Assembly: GCA_964353745.1 (NCBI GenBank)
Contig: CAYGWD010000025.1
Span: forward strand, 1-12,454
DNA length: 12,454 bases
Reading direction: 5' to 3'
Source: CS1-C013 sp964353745
GTDB taxonomy: Archaea; Aenigmatarchaeota; Aenigmatarchaeia; Aenigmatarchaeales; Aenigmatarchaeaceae
Shown one piece after another: positions 6,628-12,454 of the stretch (within the stretch, counting starts at the first letter, position 1; the number at the start of each line of letters is the position of its first letter). The notes below the pieces were generated by a model. That model was not told the DNA's origin, did not search any database, and was given only the letters and a program-made list of their open reading frames with translations. The translations under genes were made by a program, and so were the position numbers.

Positions 6628-6948
6628 ATGCAAAAGGCAAGAATAAAATTAATGAGTGCAGATCCAAAAAAACTGGATGATGTTTGCACCGAACTAAAGA
6701 TGATAACCGATAGGTTTGGCGTAGCCATGCATGGACCCATCCCTTTGCCTACTAAGAAATTAAAAGTCGTTACTATGAAGACTCCTTGCGGGGATGGGAC
6801 AGGACACGGCAACGCAACATGGGACAGGTGGGAAATGAGGATTCACAAAAGAGTCATTGATGTTTCTGCTGATGAAAGGACATTAAGGCAAATAATGAGG
6901 ATAACAATACCTGATGGCGTATCTGTTTCTATTCAGCTTAAAGACTGA
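6628..6948 (+). CDS. rpsJ: Small-subunit ribosomal protein uS10 (archaeal type)
   Basis: uS10 is a 30S head protein. The 106-aa product matches the archaeal family throughout: MQKARIKL at the start, GPIPLPTKKLKVVTMKTP in the middle (about 36-53), WEMRIHKRVIDVSADE (about 68-83) and RITIPDGVSVSI at the end. Residues 55-64 (GDGTGHGNAT) form a slightly longer glycine-rich loop than usual. The start has GGTGA at proper distance; the ATG at 6623 is out of frame. EF-1A, uS10 and a following tRNA-Ser form a known archaeal arrangement, here interrupted by a minus-strand gene. Confidence 0.96.
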   Translation: MQKARIKLMSADPKKLDDVCTELKMITDRFGVAMHGPIPLPTKKLKVVTMKTPCGDGTGHGNATWDRWEMRIHKRVIDVSADERTLRQIMRITIPDGVSVSIQLKD

Positions 6949-7197
6949 TTATTTGAATTTAAACTTGAAAAAGCTTGTTCTGTATTTACCGTACCATGCT
7001 ATGAATACGAAAAAGGTTGCTCCTAAAAACAAGGTGAATAAAATTAAGAACAACACGTATAACTGTTGTATTAGTTTAATTCCAACACCCGCAGGTATTA
7101 GCGAAACTAGGAATGCAATTGAAAATATAGCAATCGTGAAACAGATGCTTAATAACATCTCTAAAAACTTTGTGTCAATATCATATTGCGAGGGCAT
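6949..7197 (-). CDS. Small membrane protein with two transmembrane helices
   Basis: This 82-aa protein belongs to no family I recognise. It has a short polar N-terminus, a hydrophobic helix at about 12-36, a short linker, a second helix at about 43-68, and a basic aromatic tail (YGKYRTSFFKFKFK), so both ends are probably cytoplasmic. On the minus strand a TATA-like TTTATATATT lies about 25 nt before ATG 7197, which fits a leaderless transcript. The stop codon abuts the rpsJ stop, so the two genes converge with no space. A plus-strand open frame over the same region has none of these supports. Its function is unknown. Confidence 0.7.
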   Translation of the reverse strand: MPSQYDIDTKFLEMLLSICFTIAIFSIAFLVSLIPAGVGIKLIQQLYVLFLILFTLFLGATFFVFIAWYGKYRTSFFKFKFK

Positions 7198-7216
7198 GTT
7201 ATTTAATAGAATTTTT

Positions 7217-7227
7217 TAATATATAAA
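7217..7227. promoter_or_regulatory. TATA-like element of the minus-strand membrane protein
   Basis: The near-symmetric AT stretch TAATATATAAA reads as a TATA box on both strands. On the minus strand it is spaced for leaderless transcription of the membrane protein. Confidence 0.5.
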
Positions 7228-7241
7228 AACTCTTTTAGACA

Positions 7242-7249
7242 ATATATTA
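7242..7249 (+). promoter_or_regulatory. TATA box of tRNA-Ser
   Basis: ATATATTA lies about 30 nt before the predicted tRNA 5' end at 7278, so transcription would start near 7270 with a short leader. Confidence 0.5.
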
Positions 7250-7285
7250 AAGTTCAGTAGTTATGCCGAGACTAGTTGCCGAGAT

Positions 7286-7301
7286 TATTGATAATATCGA
7301 A
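7286..7301 (+). other. Intron in tRNA-Ser between positions 8 and 9 (about 16 nt)
   Basis: A relaxed BHB: central helix 7280-7283 with 7296-7299 (three pairs, one G-A mismatch), bulges 7284-7286 and 7300-7302, and a 3-bp intron helix ATT/AAT closing GAT. Removal restores U8 next to a normal D arm. The boundaries could move by a base. Confidence 0.65.
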
Positions 7302-7324
7302 CGCATAATCTGGTAGTGCGCTAG

Positions 7325-7343
7325 ATTTTTTAAGAAAGGCGAA
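7325..7343 (+). other. Intron in tRNA-Ser between positions 30 and 31 (19 nt)
   Basis: A full BHB core: central helix CGCT 7319-7322 with GGCG 7338-7341, bulges AGA 7323-7325 and AAC 7342-7344, and intron helix 7326-7329 with 7334-7337 closing a 4-nt loop. Canonical cuts remove 7325-7343 and produce a perfect 5-bp anticodon stem. The site lies inside the stem rather than at the usual 37/38 position. Confidence 0.85.
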
Positions 7344-7398
7344 CCTGGAAAGCTAGTGGTCGAAAGGCCTTAAGGGTTCAAATCCCTTTCTCGGCGCC

Positions 7399-7404
7399 TT
7401 TTTT
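7399..7404 (+). terminator. Oligo-T terminator after tRNA-Ser
   Basis: A run of six T directly follows the tRNA 3' end, as expected for archaeal termination behind a tRNA gene. Confidence 0.55.
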
Positions 7405-7471
7405 ATTCATGTGAAAAAGTTATAGATATCTTTATTAATCTCGGATAGAGAAATAATTTTGGGTGAGAAAA

Positions 7472-7525
7472 ATGTGCGACACTTGTGGTTGTCAAGAAAC
7501 AAAAGCAAAGAAAAAGAAGAAATAG
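7472..7525 (+). CDS. 17-residue microprotein with a CxxCGC metal-binding motif
   Basis: A very short gene encodes MCDTCGC followed by QETKAKKKKK. GGGTGAG at 7461-7467 is a good ribosome site four bases from the ATG, and a weak TATA-like CTTTATTA lies about 40 nt upstream, so translation is likely. Three cysteines in C-x-x-C-G-C at the extreme N-terminus match the nickel-binding N-terminus of HypB (MCTTCGC in E. coli), which supports metal binding. The lysine tail could bind nucleic acid or membrane. No other HypB sequence follows, so it is not a HypB fragment broken by a simple frameshift. Its role is unknown. Confidence 0.6.
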   Translation: MCDTCGCQETKAKKKKK

Positions 7526-7537
7526 AAGATAAGCGTC

Positions 7538-7546
7538 TTTAAATAA
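7538..7546 (+). promoter_or_regulatory. TATA box of the PF06695-like gene
   Basis: TTTAAATAA is centred about 27 nt before ATG 7569, and no ribosome site is present, which fits a leaderless mRNA. Confidence 0.55.
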
Positions 7547-7568
7547 TCTCTTCTTCTTATCCTTTTTT

Positions 7569-8039
7569 ATGAATTATATTGGAAGCGTGCTTGCTGTAGT
7601 AATAGCAAACTTTATACCTACCACAGAACAAATAGGTGGAATAACTTTAGGTCTATCCTTGGGTTTAGACCCACTGACAGTTTTGGTAGCGTCGCTAACT
7701 GTCAATAGTTTACTGTTCTTTCCCATCTATTTTGGGTTGAAGCTGTTATACAAAAAAGTTTTCAGCAGAATAAAATTATTTCAAAGATACCTGAAGAGAA
7801 CTCAGAAAAAAGGGAAGCCTTACATTGACAAGTATGGCGTGCTTGGTTTGACCATATTCGTGGCATTGCCTTCGCCATTAACAGGAACTTATACTGCTTC
7901 TCTTCTGGCTTGGCTCATGGATTTAGACTGGAAGAAATCCTTCTTATCTATATCAATAGGTTCTATCATAGGTGCGATAGTAATTTTCTTCGGTTACCTA
8001 GGCATATTCAATATTTTGAAGTTAATATTTCATTTATGA
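7569..8039 (+). CDS. COG2426/PF06695-like small integral membrane protein (putative small multidrug export family)
   Basis: The 156-aa protein has four hydrophobic segments (about 4-28, 36-60, 88-114 and 124-153) with a basic loop at 60-85. It shows the family pattern: EQIGGITLGLSLG near residue 20 (the E..GGIPLGL block), then YGVLGLTIFVALPSPLTGTYTASLLAWLMDLDW (about 89-121), matching the conserved P-x-P-x-TG-x-x-T-A-x-x-A block. The multidrug export label is historical; transport has not been shown for most members. The gene is predicted to be leaderless with a close TATA box. It is unrelated by function to the translation genes around it. Confidence 0.8.
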   Translation: MNYIGSVLAVVIANFIPTTEQIGGITLGLSLGLDPLTVLVASLTVNSLLFFPIYFGLKLLYKKVFSRIKLFQRYLKRTQKKGKPYIDKYGVLGLTIFVALPSPLTGTYTASLLAWLMDLDWKKSFLSISIGSIIGAIVIFFGYLGIFNILKLIFHL

Positions 8040-8077
8040 TGCACAAACATAGAAAAATTTAAATACATGATTCTTTT

Positions 8078-8086
8078 TATATATTA
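8078..8086 (+). promoter_or_regulatory. TATA box of the 99-aa gene
   Basis: TTATATATT lies about 37 nt before the TTG start at 8119. A second TTTAAATAC lies farther upstream at 8058-8066. Confidence 0.45.
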
Positions 8087-8118
8087 TTTAGTTACAATCC
8101 CTTTAGCGAGTGATAAAA

Positions 8119-8418
8119 TTGTATACCATCAAACAAGGAACTGCAGTTAATCATCCGAAAGAATTAGAGCATTCTGACGATACCATAACGAGAGGTATAC
8201 GTAGAATTATTCTGAGATCGAAAGAAGACAGAGTGTGCAAAATACCTTGCTACCTTATAGGGGATGGTGGAAGAGCAGGGCATCTTGCTCAGGCTTTCAA
8301 AGAAGAAGTATATGCCGGTGGAGAGAATGGTAATAAAGAAGTTCGATATAACCCTAGGGAAGCGATAAATTTATCTCCAAAGGCAGTACGCATCCTTAAA
8401 GATAAGTTTGGAGACTAA
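8119..8418 (+). CDS. Hypothetical protein, 99 aa, TTG start
   Basis: I do not recognise this protein. The in-frame GTG at 8110 is better read as part of the Shine-Dalgarno site GTGAT (8110-8114), because the same GTGAT-AAA spacing precedes ATG in several neighbours; the start is then TTG 8119. The protein is soluble and charged, with a RGIRRIILRSKE basic stretch near 25-36, two cysteines (CKIPC, about 40-44), a GDGGRAGH loop near 48-55, and a C-terminal LSPKAVRILKDKFGD helix. No catalytic pattern is evident. It has its own promoter and precedes the large ribosomal cluster. Confidence 0.7.
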   Translation: MYTIKQGTAVNHPKELEHSDDTITRGIRRIILRSKEDRVCKIPCYLIGDGGRAGHLAQAFKEEVYAGGENGNKEVRYNPREAINLSPKAVRILKDKFGD

Positions 8419-8488
8419 AATAACCTTTAAATACGTTCTTGTTCTATTAGTGTTTGGAAAGTTTTCGTAGTAAACGTGTTCTGAGAAG

Positions 8489-8497
8489 ATTTAAATA
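8489..8497 (+). promoter_or_regulatory. TATA box of the rpl3 ribosomal operon
   Basis: ATTTAAATA lies about 35 nt before ATG 8528. It is the last clear promoter in the window, and the seven following genes are packed with gaps of 4 nt or less or with overlaps, so it likely drives them all. Confidence 0.6.
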
Positions 8498-8527
8498 GGT
8501 TTAAATTTGCATATAATTGTGAAGTGA

Positions 8528-9478
8528 ATGCCGCAGAGAGAAAGACCAAGAAAAGGTAGTAAGGGATTTTATCCTAAGAAAAGAGCTAGACGTATCTATC
8601 CTCGATTAAGAACATGGTCCATGTCCAAGGAAATCAAACCTCTTGGATTTGCCGGTTACAAGGCTGGAATGTCTCATGTCATGATCACTGATAACAATCC
8701 CAACTCAACGACAAGGGGTCAACAGATATCAAGGCCGATAACAGTCCTTGACTGCCCTCCTCTTTCTGTTTTTGGTTTTAGATGTTATACGAAAAACAAA
8801 TCTTCTTTCGATGCTTTTTCTGACAAGATGGATAAAAACCTTTCAAGAAAATTAAGATTCCCGAAGAAATTTAAAAATCTAGAAGAGCAATTTACCAAAA
8901 TGCCAAAGGACATTTCTAAAATAAATCTGATCTGTCACACAAAACCCACTTTCAAGAAAAAACCTGAAGTCTTTGAAATCGCTCTAGGCGGTCCTGCTGA
9001 AGAGCAAATAAAGTATGCCAAAGAAAATTTGGGAAAGGAAATAAAAATCTCTGATGTTTTCAAAGAAGGAGACTTGGTGGATGTTATTGCTGTTACCAAA
9101 GGAAGAGGATACGAAGGTCCTGTCAGGAGATTCGGAGTAAAGACCAACACCAGAAAGGCAGAGCAAATGGAAAGGGAAATCGGAGCGCATGGCCAAACAG
9201 AGCCAGGAAAAGTCAGATGGACAATTCCTCAGGCGGGTCAATTGGGTTTCCAAACAAGAACCGAATTAAACAAAAGAATTTTGAAAATATCCAATGGTTT
9301 CAGCGTCAAAGGCGGCTTCCTAAACTATGGTAATGTTACCGGTGATTACATATTCTTGGAGGGTTGCACACCGGGTCCAAAAAAAAGACTGATAAGATTA
9401 AGATTTGCTGTAAGGCCCAAAAAAGTTCATCCCATAGATATAACTTATGTTTCTCTGGAGAGCAAGCAAGGTGTTTGA
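8528..9478 (+). CDS. rpl3: Large-subunit ribosomal protein uL3 (archaeal type)
   Basis: uL3 binds 23S rRNA near the peptidyl transferase centre. The 316-aa product has the archaeal N-terminus RPRKGSKGFYPKKRARR, a middle domain, and the diagnostic block VDVIAVTKGRGYEGPVRRFG (about 182-201). The central extension VRWTIPQAGQLGFQTRTELNKRI (about 229-251) reaches the catalytic centre in the folded ribosome. GTGA directly precedes the ATG. It opens the S10-type cluster; uS10 itself stands with tuf, as is usual in archaea. Confidence 0.95.
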   Translation: MPQRERPRKGSKGFYPKKRARRIYPRLRTWSMSKEIKPLGFAGYKAGMSHVMITDNNPNSTTRGQQISRPITVLDCPPLSVFGFRCYTKNKSSFDAFSDKMDKNLSRKLRFPKKFKNLEEQFTKMPKDISKINLICHTKPTFKKKPEVFEIALGGPAEEQIKYAKENLGKEIKISDVFKEGDLVDVIAVTKGRGYEGPVRRFGVKTNTRKAEQMEREIGAHGQTEPGKVRWTIPQAGQLGFQTRTELNKRILKISNGFSVKGGFLNYGNVTGDYIFLEGCTPGPKKRLIRLRFAVRPKKVHPIDITYVSLESKQGV

Positions 9479-9480
9479 TT

Positions 9481-10278
9481 ATGAAAGCAATTGTTTTTGA
9501 TGTTCAAGGCAAACAGAAGGGCGAAATAGAATTGCCCAATGTTTTTAACACAGGTTTCAGGCCTGATCTTATAAAGAGGGCTGTGCTTGCAATTCAGAGC
9601 CACAAGAGGCAACCTTATGGTGCAGACAAGTTGGCAGGGAAAAGGACATCTGCTCATTATCACGGGGTCAGGGAAGGACCTGGGCACATGATGAACATAG
9701 AGAAAGCTAGGATGGCCAGGATACATGGCGGGCCTCCTAACTTGCAATTGACTCCAAGATTTGTTCCTCAGGCTAGAAAAGGTAGAGAAGCTCACCCACC
9801 CAAAGCTGAAAAGATATGGTATGAGAAAATAAATGATAAGGAAAGAGTCCTTGCAATAAAATCGGCAATAGCTTCAACAGCCTCAAAGGAAATCGTGTCA
9901 AGAAGAGGTCACTTGGTCAATAATATTAATTTACCTATTGTTATTGATGATTCTCTGCAAGAACTGAAGAGAGCAAAGTCTGTCAAAGAACTTTTGGAAA
10001 AGATTGGTTTGGAAAAAGAAATGGAAAGAGCAAAGAATAAAAAGGTTAGAGCTGGCAAGGGCAAGAGAAGAGGCAGGAAGTATACTAGGAAAAAGTCTGT
10101 TCTGTTCGTTATAGGCGAGAACAAGGGTATTTTGAAATCAGCTAATAACATAGCAGGAGTTGACATTTGCTTGGCAAAAAATCTGAATGCAGAATTGCTT
10201 GCTCCGGGAACTCATCCTGGCAGACTAACTATTTTCACGGAATCAGCAATCAAAAAACTTGGTGAGATTTATGGCTGA
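9481..10278 (+). CDS. rpl4: Large-subunit ribosomal protein uL4 (archaeal type)
   Basis: uL4 lines the polypeptide exit tunnel. The 265-aa product starts MKAIVFDVQGKQKGEIELP and contains the tunnel-loop region with RQPYGADKLAGKRTSAHYHG (about 41-60) and GPGHMM. A basic stretch GKGKRRGRKYTRKK lies near 194-207, and the C-terminus is LTIFTESAIKKL. I placed the start two bases after the rpl3 stop because GGTG (9470-9473) fits and the family begins there; the longer open frame upstream overlaps rpl3 and has no support. Confidence 0.95.
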   Translation: MKAIVFDVQGKQKGEIELPNVFNTGFRPDLIKRAVLAIQSHKRQPYGADKLAGKRTSAHYHGVREGPGHMMNIEKARMARIHGGPPNLQLTPRFVPQARKGREAHPPKAEKIWYEKINDKERVLAIKSAIASTASKEIVSRRGHLVNNINLPIVIDDSLQELKRAKSVKELLEKIGLEKEMERAKNKKVRAGKGKRRGRKYTRKKSVLFVIGENKGILKSANNIAGVDICLAKNLNAELLAPGTHPGRLTIFTESAIKKLGEIYG

Positions 10279-10570
10279 AAAGAAAAAACAAGAAGAAAGA
10301 GCGCCGTTAGTAGACCCTTGGAGTATTTTGCTTCACCCCCTGCTAACTGAAAAGGCTATTGGAAAGATTGAGGCAGAGAACAAGTTGGTCTTTATTGTTA
10401 ACAGGGATTCAAACAAGAGACAGATAAAATGGGCAACTGAAAGAGCATTTAATGTTAAGGTCGACGATGTTACAACTTTATTGGACAGAAAGGGAAGAAA
10501 GAAAGCATGGATAAGGCTTTCAAAAGAATATTCAGCAAGCGATATTGCCACAAGATTGGGCATGCTGTGA
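10271..10570 (+). CDS. rpl23: Large-subunit ribosomal protein uL23 (archaeal type)
   Basis: uL23 sits at the tunnel exit and is a docking site for SRP and chaperones. The 99-aa product has the family core: LLHPLLTEKAIGKIE (about 17-31), KLVFIVNRDSNKRQIKWA and FNVKVDDVTTL. The ATG follows GGTGA (10261-10265) and overlaps the end of rpl4 by 8 nt, which implies coupled translation. Confidence 0.95.
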   Translation: MAEKKKQEERAPLVDPWSILLHPLLTEKAIGKIEAENKLVFIVNRDSNKRQIKWATERAFNVKVDDVTTLLDRKGRKKAWIRLSKEYSASDIATRLGML

Positions 10571-10574
10571 TGAT

Positions 10575-11261
10575 ATGGGCAAGAGAATAATTTCAAGAGC
10601 AAGAGGAAAAGGCGGGCCGCGCTATCGTAGCCCAGGCCATAGGTTTGTAAGCGACATCAAGTACGGTTTTAAAACAGGCGAGGTTGCTGACATTGTTCAT
10701 GACCCTGGCAGGGATTCGCCTCTGGCTAGAATAAGGACGGATGGCAAAGAGGTTTTTATAATTGCTGCTGAAGGTTTAAAGGTTGGCGATAGTTTGAATG
10801 TGGGGGGCGATGCAAAAACAGGAAACATACTGCCGTTGAGCAAGATTCCTAAAGGTTATTCTATTTTTGCTATAGAAAATTATCCTGGTTCAGGCCCAAA
10901 GCTTTGCTGTTCGCCTGGAACAAAAGCAATCATAGTTTCAAACGAGGCAGGCAAGGTCATTGTCCAAATGCCTTCAAAAGAATTCAAAATGTTTAATCCT
11001 GATTGTTTGGCAACAATAGGAACGCCTGCTGGTGGAGGTAGGAGGGACAAACCATTTGTCAAGGCCGGTCAAAAGGTTTATGCATGGGGTGCGAGGAACA
11101 AACTCTATCCGAGATCATCGGCGGTAAAGATGAATCCTGTTGATCATCCATTCGGTGGTAAAACAAAACCAGGAACTCCCAAAACAATTTCAAGACGCGC
11201 TCCTCCAGGAGCAAAGGTAGGATCAATAGGAGCCAGGAGATCAGGTCTGAGAAAGAAGTGA
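10575..11261 (+). CDS. rpl2: Large-subunit ribosomal protein uL2 (archaeal type)
   Basis: uL2 is needed for subunit association and peptidyl transferase activity. The 228-aa product begins MGKRIISRARGKGGPRYR and contains the SIFAIENYPGSGPKLCCSPGT segment. It ends with the invariant VKMNPVDHPFGG block, including the conserved His, and the archaeal tail RRAPPGAKVGSIGARRSGLR. The start follows GTGAT (10567-10571), a ribosome site that contains the rpl23 stop codon. Confidence 0.96.
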   Translation: MGKRIISRARGKGGPRYRSPGHRFVSDIKYGFKTGEVADIVHDPGRDSPLARIRTDGKEVFIIAAEGLKVGDSLNVGGDAKTGNILPLSKIPKGYSIFAIENYPGSGPKLCCSPGTKAIIVSNEAGKVIVQMPSKEFKMFNPDCLATIGTPAGGGRRDKPFVKAGQKVYAWGARNKLYPRSSAVKMNPVDHPFGGKTKPGTPKTISRRAPPGAKVGSIGARRSGLRKK

Positions 11262-11265
11262 TAAT

Positions 11266-11646
11266 ATGCCTAGAGTATTTTTATTAAAGGGTAAGACAGC
11301 TGAAGAGTTGCAAAAGATGAATTTGGAAGATTTTGCCAAGTTGATTCCTTCGAGATCGAGGAGAAACCTGATGAGGGGCTTTGACGACGACGAGAAAAAG
11401 TTTTTGGAAAAATTAAGAACGTCTGAGAAGCCTGTTAGAACTCATATGAGAGAGATGGTGATAATACCTGAAATGCTTTTCAAAAAAATCCTGGTTCACA
11501 ACGGAAAAGAATGGGTATCTGTTGACATAAAACCGGAGATGCTCGGGCACAGGATAGGCGAATTCGCTTTGACAAGAAAGAGAGTTCAGCATTCCGCGCC
11601 TGGAGTCGGTGCTACGAAATCGAGCAAGTTCCTTCCATTAAAGTGA
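11266..11646 (+). CDS. rps19: Small-subunit ribosomal protein uS19 (archaeal type)
   Basis: uS19 is a 30S head protein near the A-site finger and bridge B1a. The 126-aa product shows the archaeal N-terminal segment LQKMNLEDFAKLIPSRSRRNL and then the core: PVRTHMREMVIIPEM (about 57-71), VHNGKEWVSVDIKPEMLGHRIGEFALTRK (about 79-107), and a tail GVGATKSSKFLPLK. Its start is set by GTGAT 11258-11262, which contains the rpl2 stop. Confidence 0.96.
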   Translation: MPRVFLLKGKTAEELQKMNLEDFAKLIPSRSRRNLMRGFDDDEKKFLEKLRTSEKPVRTHMREMVIIPEMLFKKILVHNGKEWVSVDIKPEMLGHRIGEFALTRKRVQHSAPGVGATKSSKFLPLK

Positions 11647-11650
11647 TGAT

Positions 11651-12046
11651 ATGAAATACGCGATAAGCTCAAAGGAAAAGGTTCGTGCCTTGGGCACGTT
11701 TTCAATATCCTCGGAGAATTCCATAATAGTCTGCAAAGTTTTGAACAGAAAAAAGTTTGAAGACGCAAAAAAGCTTTTGGAAAATATAGTCAACAAAAAA
11801 GATTCAATCAAAGGGAGATATTTCACCAAGACTTCGACAGAGATATTGAAATTATTGAATCAACTTGAAAGCAATGCAAGGGCTCAGAATGTTGACGCGA
11901 GTTCATTAAACCTTTTCATATCGGCTCATAAAGGGTCTACGATGTACAGGGGCAGGAGGGACAGGAGGCATGGCATCCAGCTGAAATCAGCTCACATACA
12001 GGCTGTATTAAGTGATAAAAATGGCTTTGGAAAAAAAGTTCGTTAA
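11651..12046 (+). CDS. rpl22: Large-subunit ribosomal protein uL22 (archaeal type)
   Basis: uL22 lines the exit tunnel opposite uL4. The 131-aa product has KVRALGTFSISSENSIIVCKVLNRK near the start, the SNARAQNVDASSLNLFIS helix and strand, and the basic hook region YRGRRDRRHGIQLKSAHIQAVL (about 98-119). It is shorter than many archaeal versions, mainly at the N-terminus. The start follows GTGAT 11643-11647, fused to the rps19 stop codon. Confidence 0.94.
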   Translation: MKYAISSKEKVRALGTFSISSENSIIVCKVLNRKKFEDAKKLLENIVNKKDSIKGRYFTKTSTEILKLLNQLESNARAQNVDASSLNLFISAHKGSTMYRGRRDRRHGIQLKSAHIQAVLSDKNGFGKKVR

Positions 12047-12454
12047 AGAGGCAATAAGAAACTTGGATGTAGAGGAATTTCTGTCTAAAGAATTTGCTAG
12101 AGCCGGTTATAGCCATAGTGAAATACAGAGGACTCCTTTGAGCATAAGGATTACTGTTTTTGCTCACAAGCCTGGAATAATAATCGGAAGAGGCGGAAAG
12201 AACATAGACTTAATGGTGCAGTCTCTAAAGGAAAAATTCGGTTTTGAAAATCCGCAACTCGATGTCCAAGAAGTGGCTGTTCCAGACCTAGATCCGTCCA
12301 TTATTTCCAAGTGGATAGCATCTGCGATTGAGAGGGGCTTGAATTACAAGAGGGTTGTTAATCTGGCCTTGGAAAGAGTTATTGGTTCAGGCGCTGTCGG
12401 CGTTGCAATAAGAGTTGCCGGAAAAATAGGGGGCGACATATCAAGAGTAGAGAA
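12021..12454 (+). CDS. rps3: Small-subunit ribosomal protein uS3, 3' end cut by the window
   Basis: uS3 forms part of the mRNA entry channel. About 144 residues are present. After an N-terminal helix comes the type II KH domain with the RNA-binding loop KPGIIIGRGGKNID (about 50-63), then the start of the C-terminal domain (AIERGLNYKRVV, GVAIRVAGKIGG). The ATG follows GTGAT 12012-12016 and lies 26 nt inside rpl22, so translation is coupled. The gene continues past the right edge. Confidence 0.95.
   Translation, partial: MALEKKFVKEAIRNLDVEEFLSKEFARAGYSHSEIQRTPLSIRITVFAHKPGIIIGRGGKNIDLMVQSLKEKFGFENPQLDVQEVAVPDLDPSIISKWIASAIERGLNYKRVVNLALERVIGSGAVGVAIRVAGKIGGDISRVE

Larger units (their letters stand above)
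7278..7396 (+). tRNA. tRNA-Ser(GGA) precursor with two micro-introns
   Basis: Removing 7286-7301 and 7325-7343 leaves an 84-nt class II tRNA. Acceptor GCCGAGA 7278-7284 pairs with TCTCGGC 7389-7395, and the discriminator is G7396, the serine identity base. The D stem GCA/TGC (7303-7305 with 7317-7319) encloses a loop containing GG. The anticodon stem CTAGC/GCTAG encloses loop CTGGAAA with anticodon GGA at 7347-7349. The long variable arm is GGTC-GAAA-GGCC (7358-7369). The T stem AAGGG/CCCTT encloses TTCAAAT. No CCA is encoded. A second GCCGAGA at 7265-7271 makes the 5' end slightly uncertain, but only the 7278 copy gives U8 and good intron folding. Confidence 0.9.

Noticed and set aside
6914..7219. 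Plus-strand 101-aa open frame overlapping rpsJ and the membrane protein
   Set aside because: It has no ribosome site, overlaps rpsJ, and has no family resemblance; the minus-strand frame has two clear membrane helices and a well-spaced TATA box.
8110..8118. GTG start for the 99-aa hypothetical protein
   Set aside because: The GTG is part of GTGAT, the ribosome site used throughout this window, with the normal spacing to TTG 8119.
9364..9480. N-terminal extension of uL4 into rpl3
   Set aside because: uL4 homologues begin at the ATG at 9481, which has a suitable GGTG; the extension is a shadow of rpl3.

Overview
The window is archaeal, AT-rich, and looks like a small-genome lineage (DPANN-type is my inference; no marker here fixes the phylum). 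The archaeal signs are: archaeal/eukaryotic-type uS12, uS7, uS10, uL3, uL4, uL2, uS19, uL22 and uS3, EF-2 with the diphthamide region, EF-1A, TATA boxes of the form TTTAAATA about 25-37 nt before starts, GGTGAT-type Shine-Dalgarno sites, and tRNA genes without an encoded CCA that carry bulge-helix-bulge (BHB) introns.

Layout. 1-52: the 3' part of a tRNA (probably Gln). 113-1134: rpsL-rpsG, the start of the str cluster. 1212-2943: two accessory genes, an unrecognised 133-aa protein and a LAGLIDADG homing-endonuclease-like protein. 2936-5186: fusA (EF-2), interrupted. 5234-6948: tuf (EF-1A) and rpsJ. 6949-7197: a small two-helix membrane protein on the minus strand. 7278-7396: tRNA-Ser(GGA) with two tiny introns. 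7472-8418: a 17-residue CxxCGC microprotein, a PF06695-like membrane protein and a 99-aa unknown. 8528-12454: the S10-type cluster rpl3-rpl4-rpl23-rpl2-rps19-rpl22-rps3, cut by the right edge.

The main discovery is in fusA. The frame is broken inside the P-loop of this normally essential gene. Two micro-introns of 31 nt (3020-3050) and 30 nt (3065-3094) each fold into a textbook BHB: a 9-bp intron helix, a 3-nt bulge, a 4-bp central helix and a 3-nt bulge. Cutting each bulge at the canonical place and joining the exons restores ...GIVSHIHHGKTTL..., with a 14-nt exon between the introns and a 729-aa EF-2 of normal length. So the tRNA-splicing machinery apparently has to remove two introns from an mRNA before EF-2 can be made. 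The same splicing logic explains two introns of 16 and 19 nt in tRNA-Ser, so BHB micro-introns recur in this window. A LAGLIDADG gene ends 76 nt before the first intron and overlaps the fusA start, which suggests a mobility link.

A secondary theme is divergence of the translocation and decoding machinery. uS12 is altered in both decoding-centre loops. Spliced EF-2 has His in place of the P-loop Asp and RLMT instead of RGIT in switch I. EF-1A and the rest of the ribosomal set look ordinary apart from a Gln in the EF-1A P-loop.
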